A stretch of DNA of 64,000 nucleotides, taken from the NCBI GenBank assembly GCA_036276115.1, contig DATBEM010000223.1, positions 1-64,000 of the forward strand. The letters are read 5' to 3'. Made by a program: the position numbers and the translations under genes. The stretch is from Trebonia sp036276115. Its GTDB lineage: Bacteria; Actinomycetota; Actinomycetes; Streptosporangiales; Streptosporangiaceae. This document shows, piece by piece, positions 31,647 through 40,175 of this stretch (position 1 is the stretch's first letter; every line of letters begins with the position of its first letter). The notes under the pieces were generated by a model. It was not told the DNA's origin, did not search any database, and saw only the letters and a list, made by a program, of their open reading frames with translations.

Positions 31647-32117
31647 TTGCCCCCTTCACAAGCGCGCAAGCTCGGCCTCCGGGCCGGCCAGCGGATCACG
31701 CTCGACGCCCCGCCGCCCGGGTGGGCACTGCGGGACCCGCCCGGCGGCCTCGCCCCGCCCGATCCCGGCGCCGCGGCCGACGTGATCGTCGCGTTCTTCC
31801 GGTCAGCGGCGCAGCTCCCGGCCCGGCTGCCGGGCCTGGGCGCCCGGGTGCACCCGGCGGGCGCGATCTGGGCCGCCTGGCCGCGCCGGGCGGCCGGCCA
31901 TCGCAGCGACATCACCGATAACGTCGTGCGCGCCTGCGCCCTGGACCTCGGCCTGGTGGACGTGAAGGTCGCCGCCCTGGACGACGACTGGTCCGCCCTC
32001 CGCCTGGTCTGGCGCGCCGCTAGCCGCGCCCCTACCCACCCCTCCCCGGACGCAGCCAGCCCCGGGCACCCTCTTCTTGCTGTTATCAGATCCGGAACCG
32101 GAAGTGCCGTTGATTAG
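31647..32117 (+). CDS. DUF3052-family protein with a repeat-derived C-terminus
   Basis: Residues 5-128 match DUF3052: KLGLRAGQRITLDAPPPGWA, DVIVAFFRSAAQLPARLPGL, GAIWAAWPRRAAGHRSDITD, VVRACALDLGLVDVKVAALD, and WSALRLVWR. The function of this actinobacterial family is unknown. The best start is a TTG three bases after the previous stop, without a clear ribosome site. The final 14 residues (LLAVIRSGTGSAVD) and the TAG stop are encoded by the third copy of the 68-bp dispersed element, so that element has replaced the natural C-terminus. Confidence 0.75.
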   Translation: MPPSQARKLGLRAGQRITLDAPPPGWALRDPPGGLAPPDPGAAADVIVAFFRSAAQLPARLPGLGARVHPAGAIWAAWPRRAAGHRSDITDNVVRACALDLGLVDVKVAALDDDWSALRLVWRAASRAPTHPSPDAASPGHPLLAVIRSGTGSAVD

Positions 32118-32144
32118 CCGCACATGTGATTCCAATCGACGGCA
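32077..32144. repeat. 68-bp dispersed element, locus B copy 1
   Basis: The TTGCTGTTATC box is at 32077-32087, the left arm TGCCGTTGATT at 32105-32115 (28-bp offset) and the right arm AATCGACGGCA at 32134-32144. The spacer AGATCCGGAACCGGAAG is shared with the next copy but differs from locus A. It overlaps the end of the DUF3052 gene. Confidence 0.8.
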
Positions 32145-32202
32145 ATCAGGGGTGACGACGCCACCCGCGAACGTCAGCGGGCGCCCGCACCTGTGCCGTT
32201 TC

Positions 32203-32271
32203 TTGCTGTTATCAGATCCGGAACCGGGAGTGCCGTCGATTTAGGCGCACATAGGAGCGCAACCGACGGCA
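32203..32271. repeat. 68-69 bp dispersed element, locus B copy 2
   Basis: The box is at 32203-32213, the left arm TGCCGTCGATT at 32231-32241 (28-bp offset) and the right arm AACCGACGGCA at 32261-32271. It starts 126 bp after the previous copy, and the loop is one base longer than in the other three. Confidence 0.8.
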
Positions 32272-32314
32272 ATGACGCGCGGCGGCGCTAGCCGCAGGGG
32301 CGGGCGGCGGCGGC

Positions 32315-34117
32315 CTACTGGTAGGCCTGCGCCTGGAGGGTGAACAGCTCGGCGTAGCGGCCGGCGGCGGCCATGAGCTCATCGTGGGTGCCGGACTCGA
32401 TGACCGTGCCGCCTTCCAGGTAGATGATCAGGTCGGCCATGCGGACGGTGGAGAAGCGGTGCGACACCAGGAGGGTGATCGTGCCCGCCTGGGCCGCCAG
32501 CCCGGCCGCGGCGTCGGCGTAGCGGGTGAACAGCTCGTGCTCGGCGTGGGCGTCGAGCGAGGCGGTGGGCTCGTCCAGCGTGACCAGCAGCGGGGCGGCC
32601 CGGCGCATGGCGCGGGCGAGGGCGATCTTCTGCCACTGGCCGCCCGACAGGTTGTGGCCGCCGGTGAAGGGGCCGCCGACGTAGGTCGCCAGGCCCGACG
32701 GCAGCTGGCCGGTGAGGTCGGCCGCGCCGGCCCGGTCGAGGGCGGCGAGGGCCAGCGGCTCGGAGGCATGCCGGGCGACCTCGCCCACGCCGACCGACGA
32801 CACGGCCGGCAGCGAGAAGCGGGAGAAGTCCTGGAAGGCGGCGCTGCACCGCTCCCGCCAGGCGGCCGGCGACATCGCCGCGAGGGGCACGTCATCCGCT
32901 GCGATCACGCCCGACGTGGGGGTGTACATGCCCAGCAGCAGCTTGACGAGCGTGGTCTTGCCCGAGCCGTTCTCCCCCACCACGGCGACCGTTGACCCGG
33001 CCGGGATGTCCAGGGTGAGGCCCGCCAGCACCACGCGGCCCGAGCCGGGGTAGGTGAAGGTCACCTCGCGCAGGTGAATCCCGGACGTGAGCCGGTCCGG
33101 GGCGGGCCGGTCCCCGGCGGCCGCGACCGCGCTGGCGTGATGGTCCTCCAGCCACAGCAGCCGGTCGGCGGTCGCGAGGGTGGCGACCAGGCCGGACGAC
33201 CCGGCCGCGGCCGACGACAGCTGGGCGCGGGACCGGCGGATCAGCGAGACGGTCATCAAGACGGTGCCGAGCGACAGCGCGCCGCCCGACGCCTGCACGA
33301 CGGTGAAGCCGATCGCCGCCATCAGCCCGGCCGCGTAGGCGATCCAGCCGGCCGACTGGATCGCCAGGACCTGCAGTGCCTCCCGGCCGGCGCGCTTGTC
33401 CAGCGACGCGGTCAGCCCGGCGTGCTGGCGGGCGATGTGGGCCGACAGTCCGTAGGACCGCAGCTCGCCGGCTGACTCGGCGTCAGAGGCGAGCTCGAAC
33501 AGCATCCCGGCCAGGCGGCGGTCATCGGCCATGCCGTTTTCCGCCCGCTTGGTGATCCGCCTGGCGACGCGGTCGCACAGTAGCGGCGGGATGGCGGTCA
33601 CCGGGAGCAGCAGCAGCCACGGCGAGACCGAGCCGAGCAGCACCAGCAAGGCGATGATGCGGGCGACCGACGAGACGTTCGACAGGATCTGGCGCGGCGC
33701 CCCGGCGAGCTGGCGCGCGCCCGCGTTCAGCCGCTCGACCTCGGTGAGGTAGTCAGGGCGCTCCAGGTGCTCGATGCCGGGCACGCTGGCGATCAGCTCG
33801 ATCGTCTTGGCGGTGCGGTAGATGGCGATCCGGTCCCCCAGCGCCATCGCCTCGGTCCCGCCGATCGCCATGAGCACCCAGGCCAGCGCGAGCAGCCCGG
33901 CGACGACGGCGACGCCCTCGGCCAGCTGGGCGGCCGACCCGGCCAGCGCCCCGTCGACCAGCAGCCGGTAGCCGAGCGGGTAGCAGGTCCCGGCCACGCT
34001 GCCGAGGACCAGCAGCAAGGTCACGGCGGTCATCCAGCCGGGCGCCGCCCGGAAGCCGTCCAGGAACAGGACGTGCGCCAGGCGCGCGTAGCGCCGCGAA
34101 CGGGACATCGACGTCAC
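32315..34117 (-). CDS. ABC exporter half-transporter (permease-ATPase), second of pair
   Basis: This is a fused permease and ATPase of about 600 residues. The N-terminal 300 residues hold about six transmembrane helices (ALAWVLMAIGG, IIALLVLLGSVSPWLLLLPV). The nucleotide-binding domain has Walker A VVGENGSGKTTL, signature LSGGQWQKIALAR, Walker B/D-loop LLVTLDEPTASLD and the switch His in LLVSHRFSTVR. I chose the GTG at 34117, whose GTGA overlaps the stop of the upstream partner, giving translational coupling; an ATG follows three codons later. With its partner it should form a heterodimeric exporter of a peptide or small molecule. Confidence 0.9.
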   Translation of the reverse strand: MTSMSRSRRYARLAHVLFLDGFRAAPGWMTAVTLLLVLGSVAGTCYPLGYRLLVDGALAGSAAQLAEGVAVVAGLLALAWVLMAIGGTEAMALGDRIAIYRTAKTIELIASVPGIEHLERPDYLTEVERLNAGARQLAGAPRQILSNVSSVARIIALLVLLGSVSPWLLLLPVTAIPPLLCDRVARRITKRAENGMADDRRLAGMLFELASDAESAGELRSYGLSAHIARQHAGLTASLDKRAGREALQVLAIQSAGWIAYAAGLMAAIGFTVVQASGGALSLGTVLMTVSLIRRSRAQLSSAAAGSSGLVATLATADRLLWLEDHHASAVAAAGDRPAPDRLTSGIHLREVTFTYPGSGRVVLAGLTLDIPAGSTVAVVGENGSGKTTLVKLLLGMYTPTSGVIAADDVPLAAMSPAAWRERCSAAFQDFSRFSLPAVSSVGVGEVARHASEPLALAALDRAGAADLTGQLPSGLATYVGGPFTGGHNLSGGQWQKIALARAMRRAAPLLVTLDEPTASLDAHAEHELFTRYADAAAGLAAQAGTITLLVSHRFSTVRMADLIIYLEGGTVIESGTHDELMAAAGRYAELFTLQAQAYQ

Positions 34118-35970
34118 TGGCCGAACCTCGCTGCCTGCTTGCGGTACATCGTGGCGTAGGTGCCGCCCGCGGCGACCAGGGCCTCGTGGGTGCCGCGCTC
34201 GGTGATGACGCCGCCGTCGAGGACGCAGATCTGCTGGGCGCGGCGGACCGTCGCGAACCGGTGGGAGATCACCAGGGTCGTCAGGCCAGCCGTGATCTCG
34301 TGGAAGCGGCCGTAGAACAGCGCCTCCATGCGGACGTCGAGGGCGGCGGTCGGCTCGTCCAGGACCAGGACGCGGGCACCGTGCTCGGTCGCGAACAGGG
34401 CGCGGGCCAGGGCCAGGCGCTGCCACTGGCCGCCGGACAGGTCGACCCCGCCGGGCAGGTCCTTCGTCGCGATCGTGTCCCACCCGGCCGGCAGGCCGTC
34501 CACCACCGCCGCGAACCCCGACCGGGCCGCCGCCCGCTGCACGCCATCGGAGTCGTCACGGAACTCCAGGGCGCCGAACGCGATGTTGTCGTAGACCGAG
34601 ACCGGGTACTTGACCGGCGACTGGGGCATCAGCGCGATTGCCCGCTGCCAGGTGCCCGCGTCCAGCTCGCGGACGTCGGTGCCGTCGACCAGGAGCCGCC
34701 CGGCGGTCGGGTCACGCAGCCGGGCCAGCAGGCTCACCAGGGTGGACTTGCCGGCCCCGTTGACGCCGACGAGGGCGGTCGAGGTGCCGGCCGCCAGCTC
34801 GAGGTCAACCCCGGACAATACGTCCCGGCTGGTGCCCGGGTAGCGGAAGCCGACGGCCGCGAAGCGGACCGACTCCCGCGGCAGCCGCGCCCCCGGGCCG
34901 GGCGCGGCCCCGGCTGGACGGGCGGCCAGGGCGCCGGTGCCCGCGGGGGCCGCCTGCCCGGGGGGCGACAGACCAGCCTCCAGGTGGTCCACGTCGGGCA
35001 GGCCCGCCAGCGTCCACGCCAGCGTGATGTCTTCGAACGAGACGTTGCCGGCCGCCATCGACACCGACAGCATCGGCAGCAAGATCGCCAGCGACCGCAG
35101 GCCGATCTCGTGCGCGCGGGCGGCGTCGGCGATGACGTAGAGCGCGACCGCGTACCCGGCCAGCACCGCCACCAGGCAAGCGGCGGCCCGCGCGTGCAGG
35201 CCGCGCAGGCCCGCGTGGCCCGCCGTGATCGCCTTCCCGAACTCCTCGCGGTACATGCCGGCGACGAAGCGGGACAGGCCGAACACCCGGACCTCCTTGC
35301 TGCTGCGGGCCTTCGTCCCGACCCCGGTGAAGTACCAGGCGCGGCGCATCGTCGTCGTCTGCCCGCGCAGGTCGGTCGCCTGGCGGACGACGCTGCCGAG
35401 CATCGCCCGGCGCACTAGCACCCACATCACCAGCAGCAGCGGCCCGAGCCACCAGGCGTAGGCGGCGATCACCGCGCAGCCGATCACGCCCGACAGCCGC
35501 CCGGCCAGCATTCCGGCCCACGTGACGGGCGCGTCCCCGGGGAAGAAGCCGGTCAGCGACCCCTCGGCCCGGGCCAGCCGGTCCAGCGTCTCGGCGTCCT
35601 CCAGGTGCGCGATGCCGGCCGGGGCGCTGACCGCCCGCAGCAGCCGGGCCTGGAGCCGGCCGGTGATCCGCTGCTGGGCGGCGGTGCCGAGCGCGCTCCC
35701 GACCGGGTCGGCGACCAGCGAGGCGGCGTAAATGAGGGCGGCGATGACGAGCAGCCCGGTGAGCCGGCGGCCGGCGCCCGAGCCCAGCCCGTGCTCGACG
35801 GCCCCGGGAATGGCCCCCACCACGAACCCGAGGGCCGCTACCACCAGCGGCGAGATCACGGCCGAGGCGACGACCCAGGCGGCGACCGCCACCGACAAGG
35901 CCGGGCTGGAAGCCCAGAGCAGCCGCCACGCCTGCCAGCCGCTCAGTCGTTCGCCCGCGCCCGTCCGCAT
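34114..35970 (-). CDS. ABC exporter half-transporter (permease-ATPase), first of pair
   Basis: This 618-residue fused ABC exporter subunit has hydrophobic helices such as SVAVAAWVVASAVISPLVVA and GPLLLVMWVLV. The ATPase domain has Walker A LVGVNGAGKSTLV, signature LSGGQWQRLALAR, Walker B LVLDEPTAALD and switch VISHRFATVR. The ATG at 35970 has no strong ribosome site, and a GTG two codons earlier is possible. Its stop overlaps the start of the second transporter. The layout resembles actinobacterial SpaT/lantibiotic-type exporters, but no precursor peptide gene was found nearby. Confidence 0.88.
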   Translation of the reverse strand: MRTGAGERLSGWQAWRLLWASSPALSVAVAAWVVASAVISPLVVAALGFVVGAIPGAVEHGLGSGAGRRLTGLLVIAALIYAASLVADPVGSALGTAAQQRITGRLQARLLRAVSAPAGIAHLEDAETLDRLARAEGSLTGFFPGDAPVTWAGMLAGRLSGVIGCAVIAAYAWWLGPLLLVMWVLVRRAMLGSVVRQATDLRGQTTTMRRAWYFTGVGTKARSSKEVRVFGLSRFVAGMYREEFGKAITAGHAGLRGLHARAAACLVAVLAGYAVALYVIADAARAHEIGLRSLAILLPMLSVSMAAGNVSFEDITLAWTLAGLPDVDHLEAGLSPPGQAAPAGTGALAARPAGAAPGPGARLPRESVRFAAVGFRYPGTSRDVLSGVDLELAAGTSTALVGVNGAGKSTLVSLLARLRDPTAGRLLVDGTDVRELDAGTWQRAIALMPQSPVKYPVSVYDNIAFGALEFRDDSDGVQRAAARSGFAAVVDGLPAGWDTIATKDLPGGVDLSGGQWQRLALARALFATEHGARVLVLDEPTAALDVRMEALFYGRFHEITAGLTTLVISHRFATVRRAQQICVLDGGVITERGTHEALVAAGGTYATMYRKQAARFGQ

Positions 35971-36284
35971 CGCCACAGCTAGACATCTTATTCGGCCGCC
36001 CGCGCGATCGCCCCTGACTTCCGGCCAGCGAGGGAACGGGCGCGGCGGCGGCCCGGGCCCAGCGGACAGCCCGGGCCGCGAGCGATGGACGGCCTGCTCG
36101 ACGGCCGAAACTCGGTGATTGCATCTAACACAAGTGCACAGCACGCGACGCTGCCGTCACGGTTATCTACGCCTGCCACGGCAAGTCGTTTTATAAATAG
36201 CAATATACGGCCTCATGCACGTTCGTCCGGTCTAGAGTGGCGATCATGTCTTAAGTGCAACGACCGTACCGGCGGGACTAGGCA

Positions 36285-39200
36285 ATGGGGCTCCAGCGAC
36301 GACCGGCGGCGGCCAGGCTGCCGGCTAGTGAGAACGACAGGGCGATCGATGCTGCCGTGCGACAGCGGCCAGGCGGCGGGCAGCATAGCGATCGGCAGGG
36401 CGGCGGCCGACAACAAGGCGGCGGCCGACAACAAGGCAATGATCGCCAGCCGGGCGACGGGCAGCCCGGCGACGGGCGTCCGGAAGGCGGGCAGCCGGAA
36501 GGCGACGCCAGCCGGCAGCCGGCGACGGGCGGGCATGGCTCGCCCGGGGGGCACCCGGCGGCGTACGGCGCGCCGCGCGGGCCGATGGCCCTGCGGAACT
36601 GGCCGGTGGCGCGACGGCTGTTCGCCGTCATCGCCCTCGCGGCCGCGATGGGCCTGATCTTCGGCGGGCTGCAGGTCGCGTCGGCCGTCAGCAAGGCGAG
36701 CGAGTTCGCCCGCGTCACCCACCTCGCCCGGCTCGGGCAGCAGGGCATCATCCTCGCGTCGGTGCTTGAGCAAGAGCGCGCGCAGACGGCGATGCAGCTC
36801 GCGGTGCACAACGGCAGCGGCTCGGGCCTGCCGGGCGACCTCGTCCACTGGTACGGCCCGGTCGACTCCGACAGCGCCACGGGCGGAGTCACCGGGCAGG
36901 CGGCGACGAAGTTCACCCAGCTCGCCGCCAGCGTCAGCACCTCCTATCCGGCCGGCGCCCAGGAGCAGGTGGCCAACGTGCTCGGCGACGTCGTCCAGGC
37001 GATCCCCGGGATCCGGTCGGAGGCGCAGTGGGCCGAGGCCCCCGCCACCGTTGGCGGCCTGCCCGCCCCGGGTACCGAGCTGACCTCGATCGACTACTAC
37101 TCCCAGGCGATCGGCGAGATCTTCCAGCTCAACGACACCATCGCCCAGGGCAGCGGCGACGCCACCTTGATGCAGGACGTGCAGCAGCTGGGCGCGATCT
37201 CGCGGGCGACCGACCAGGCCTCGCAGCAGCAGGCCATCTTGTGGTCGGCGCTGATCAGCTACGCCCACGACCACGGCGCCTACTCCGGCGCGGTGCCCGG
37301 GCTGGAGCAGATCTACCAGGCGCTCGCCAGCTCGTCGGCTCAGCAGGTCGGCTACCTGGACTCGTTCCAGGCGTCGGCGTCGGCCGCCCAGGGCCAGCAG
37401 ATGCAGGCGGCCGCGTTCCGCGAGCCGGATGCGACGATGGCGGGCGTCGAGGACTACGTGCTGGAGAACCAGACGCTGAACCTCACTGACGTCGGCATGC
37501 CCGGCGTGGCGGCGGCCGCGCAGTGGAGCGCGGTCTCTGGCGCCGCTGTCAGCCAGTACGGGCAGCTGGAGACCCAGCTCGCGCAGGCCATCGTGGACCG
37601 CAGCGAGGCGGTGCAGCACGCGGCGGAGCGGTCGGCCTGGGAGACCAGCGTCCTGACCGCCATCGTGCTGCTGCTCATCTTGCTCGCCGCGATCCTCGTC
37701 GCCCGCTCCCTGGTGCTCCCCCTGCGCCGCCTGCGGGAGGGCGCCCTGGAGGTCGCCTCTACCAGCCTCCCGGCCCGGGTCCGGGCGCTCGCTGAGAGGA
37801 CCGAGCCAGCCGAGGCCCTTGAGGTAGAGCCGATCAGCGTGCTCTCGGTCGACGAGATCGGCCAGGTGGCACGGGCCTTCGACCAGGTGCACCGGGAGGC
37901 GGTGCGGCTCGCGGGCAACGAGGCGATGCTGCGCTCCAGCCTCAACGCGATGTTCATCAGCCTGTCGCGGCGCAGCCAGTCGCTCATCGAGCGGCTGTCG
38001 CGGATGATCGACGGCCTTGAGCTGAACGAGGACGACCCCGACCGGCTGTCCAACCTGTTCGCGATGGACCACCTTATTACCCGGATGCGCCGTAACTCTG
38101 AGAACCTGCTGGTCCTGGCCGGGTATGAGACGGCCAGGAAGCGGACCGAGCCGGTATTGCTCGGGGACGTGGTGCGGGCGGCGGCGTCGGAGATCGAGCA
38201 GTATGGCCGGGTCGTGCTCAGCGTCCAGTCCGGGATCGAGGTGTCCGGGCTTGCCTCGACCGACGTGATCCACCTGCTCGCGGAGATCATCGAGAACGCG
38301 ACGCTGTACTCCCCGCGCACGACCGAGGTGTACGTCACCGGCCAGGAGCTGCCCACCGGCGGGGTCCTGATCGAGGTCACCGACAACGGCGTGGGGATCT
38401 CGGAGGGCCGGCTGCAGGAGCTCAACTGGCGGCTGGAGCACCCGCCGGTGGTGGACGTGTCGGTGTCGCGCCACATGGGCCTGTTCGCGGTCTCCCACCT
38501 GGCCGCGCGGCACAAGGTGGCGGTGCGCCTGCGGCCCGCGAGCCCGCGCGGCATGGTGGCGATGATCTGGCTGCCGAGCGCGGTGGCGGCGCCCGCGACC
38601 ATCGGGTACGGCGAGCGGCTGCGACGGCTCGGGGCCGGGCACCAGATGACCGGCGAGCGGGGCGGCCTGGCGGACCGGCCAGCGGCAGTGCCGTCCGGGG
38701 CGCAGTCGCTGCCGGTCCGGACGGCTGGCGCCGCCCTGGCCGAGGGGGGCAGGCCGTCCGGGCCAGGGGCGCTGGGCCCGGGCGGGCCCAGTCCAGCCCG
38801 GCCGGGGCCGGAAGTACCGAACCCGGGGCTGCTAGGCCCGGGGATGGCCGGGCAGGGGTTGCCGGGGTCGCGCGGGGCGGGCCCGGTGCTGAGCGGCACG
38901 GGGATGACGGGGGCCGGGCGGACCGGCCCCGCGATGGCTGCATCGACGGAGGGGCGGATGACCGGGCCACAGCCCGCGCAAGGGCGGATGACCACAGGGC
39001 CGCAAGCGGCGGCCGGGCGGGCTGCCACGGGGTGGTTCGCGCCCCGCGGCGCGGCCGCGGGCAGCCGCGGACCGGGCCGCCACTCGGCCGGCAGTGGTTT
39101 CGCGGGCGGCGCTCCCGCCGGGGGCCAGTCAGCCGGGGGGCGCCCGGCGGGCAGCCGGCCGGGGGGCGCGCACGCGGCTAGCGGCCCGGCCGGCGGCGGC

Positions 39201-39596
39201 CAGGCGGGAAGCGCGCGCGCGGGTAACGGGCAAGCGGGTAACGGGCAACCGACGGGCGGCGCGGCCCGGGCCTGGCCGTCGCCGCTGCAGGATGACGCGC
39301 CCGAGCCGATGACAGCCGGGCTGACCGGGGCCGGGCTGCCGATGCGGATGCCCCGGGGCGATCGGGCGCCGGTGCCCGCGAGCGCCCCGCTGGCCGCCCC
39401 GGCCGACCAGGCGCCACTGGCGAGCAGGTCGCCGGAGTCGGCCCGCAGCCGCCTGGGCGGGTTCCAGCACGGGTCCCGCCGGGCCGAGTCGAGGCAGCCA
39501 CCTCCCGGGGGGGCGGCCCCTCGTAGCCCCGGGGGCACGCCCGATCAGACGGCGGGGGCATCGGACGTGCGTGCAGGAGAGGGGACGGATCGTTGA
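36285..39596 (+). CDS. Conservon-type sensor histidine kinase-like ATPase (NIT-HAMP-HATPase)
   Basis: This 1103-residue CvnA-like membrane sensor has a low-complexity Gln/Gly-rich start and then TM1 (VARRLFAVIALAAAMGLIFGG, about 108-128). An extracellular nitrate/nitrite-sensing NIT-type helical domain follows (LASVLEQERAQTAMQLAVHN ... ATDQASQQQAILWSALISYA). TM2 (SVLTAIVLLLILLAAILVA) leads into HAMP, a dimerisation region with RRSQSLIERLSRMIDGLE, and a HATPase_c domain with HLLAEIIENATLYSP (N-box) and VTDNGVGIS (G1). The last 330 residues are Pro/Gly/Ala-rich. The protein may truly begin at MALRNW (residue 101), as no strong ribosome site precedes 36285. The roadblock gene overlaps its stop. 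Confidence 0.86.
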   Translation: MGLQRRPAAARLPASENDRAIDAAVRQRPGGGQHSDRQGGGRQQGGGRQQGNDRQPGDGQPGDGRPEGGQPEGDASRQPATGGHGSPGGHPAAYGAPRGPMALRNWPVARRLFAVIALAAAMGLIFGGLQVASAVSKASEFARVTHLARLGQQGIILASVLEQERAQTAMQLAVHNGSGSGLPGDLVHWYGPVDSDSATGGVTGQAATKFTQLAASVSTSYPAGAQEQVANVLGDVVQAIPGIRSEAQWAEAPATVGGLPAPGTELTSIDYYSQAIGEIFQLNDTIAQGSGDATLMQDVQQLGAISRATDQASQQQAILWSALISYAHDHGAYSGAVPGLEQIYQALASSSAQQVGYLDSFQASASAAQGQQMQAAAFREPDATMAGVEDYVLENQTLNLTDVGMPGVAAAAQWSAVSGAAVSQYGQLETQLAQAIVDRSEAVQHAAERSAWETSVLTAIVLLLILLAAILVARSLVLPLRRLREGALEVASTSLPARVRALAERTEPAEALEVEPISVLSVDEIGQVARAFDQVHREAVRLAGNEAMLRSSLNAMFISLSRRSQSLIERLSRMIDGLELNEDDPDRLSNLFAMDHLITRMRRNSENLLVLAGYETARKRTEPVLLGDVVRAAASEIEQYGRVVLSVQSGIEVSGLASTDVIHLLAEIIENATLYSPRTTEVYVTGQELPTGGVLIEVTDNGVGISEGRLQELNWRLEHPPVVDVSVSRHMGLFAVSHLAARHKVAVRLRPASPRGMVAMIWLPSAVAAPATIGYGERLRRLGAGHQMTGERGGLADRPAAVPSGAQSLPVRTAGAALAEGGRPSGPGALGPGGPSPARPGPEVPNPGLLGPGMAGQGLPGSRGAGPVLSGTGMTGAGRTGPAMAASTEGRMTGPQPAQGRMTTGPQAAAGRAATGWFAPRGAAAGSRGPGRHSAGSGFAGGAPAGGQSAGGRPAGSRPGGAHAASGPAGGGQAGSARAGNGQAGNGQPTGGAARAWPSPLQDDAPEPMTAGLTGAGLPMRMPRGDRAPVPASAPLAAPADQAPLASRSPESARSRLGGFQHGSRRAESRQPPPGGAAPRSPGGTPDQTAGASDVRAGEGTDR

Positions 39597-39991
39597 ACTA
39601 CGCAGGGCGCCAGGATCTCGACTGGCTAGTGACCGATTTCACGGTGCGGGTCCCCGATGTCGCGCACGCCGTCGTCATATCGGCCGACGGCGTGCCGCTG
39701 GCGCTGTCGGAGGACATCCCGCCCGAGCACGCCGGCAAGCTGGCCGCGATCACCGCCGGGCTGACCAGCCTGATGGAAGGGGCGGCCCGCGTGTTCGAGG
39801 GCGGCCCGACCGTCCAGGCGCTGGTGGAGATGGAGGGCGGCCTGCTGCTGGTGAAGGCCATCAGCGACGGCTCCAGCCTGGCCGTGCTGGCCGCGCCGCT
39901 GTGCGACACCGACCTCGTCTCCTACGAGATGACCCTGCTCGTGGAGGCAGTCGGCGAAGTTCTCACGCCCAGGGCACGCCAAGGAACCTAA
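39593..39991 (+). CDS. Roadblock/LC7-domain protein (CvnB-like)
   Basis: This 132-residue roadblock/LC7 protein has DLDWLVTDFTVRVPDVAHAV, VISADGVPLALS, ITAGLTSLMEGAARVFEGG and LCDTDLVSYEMTLLVEAVG. In conservons such proteins join the sensor kinase, a DUF742 protein and a small Ras-like GTPase in a membrane complex. The TTG start overlaps the kinase TGA (TTGA), so translation is coupled. The expected DUF742 and GTPase genes do not follow. About 180 bp later the unrelated SqdB-like gene begins. Confidence 0.9.
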   Translation: MNYAGRQDLDWLVTDFTVRVPDVAHAVVISADGVPLALSEDIPPEHAGKLAAITAGLTSLMEGAARVFEGGPTVQALVEMEGGLLLVKAISDGSSLAVLAAPLCDTDLVSYEMTLLVEAVGEVLTPRARQGT

Positions 39992-40084
39992 CAGGCACGT
40001 TACAGATAATTCTGATCTTAACTCCTTAGGCTGGGTAACCAGCTACTTCACCACCCAGGCCTGCCAGAACCGCAGGCGGCTGGG

Positions 40085-40109
40085 GGTGGCATCAGGTAGT
40101 GATGCCACC
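40085..40109. promoter_or_regulatory. Perfect hairpin/palindrome in the sqdB-like leader
   Basis: GGTGGCATCA (40085-40094) and TGATGCCACC (40100-40109) form a ten-base perfect stem around GGTAG. It lies about 65 bp before the SqdB-like start. It could be an operator, or a terminator for the roadblock gene. The rest of the 40001-40175 gap also holds a small GCTGG/CCAGC stem. Confidence 0.45.
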
Positions 40110-40175
40110 GCACACGCGCTGTTGCGGGTGTAAAGTCGCAACTCAGAATTTCCAGCTACCTGGGTAGGAGTCGAA

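Noticed and set aside
34114..36284. Lantibiotic or RiPP precursor near the ABC exporter pair
   Set aside because: No small ORF with leader/core features or modification enzyme was found beside the transporters.
40001..40175. Riboswitch in the sqdB-like leader
   Set aside because: Only simple hairpins are seen; no known riboswitch consensus could be matched by eye.
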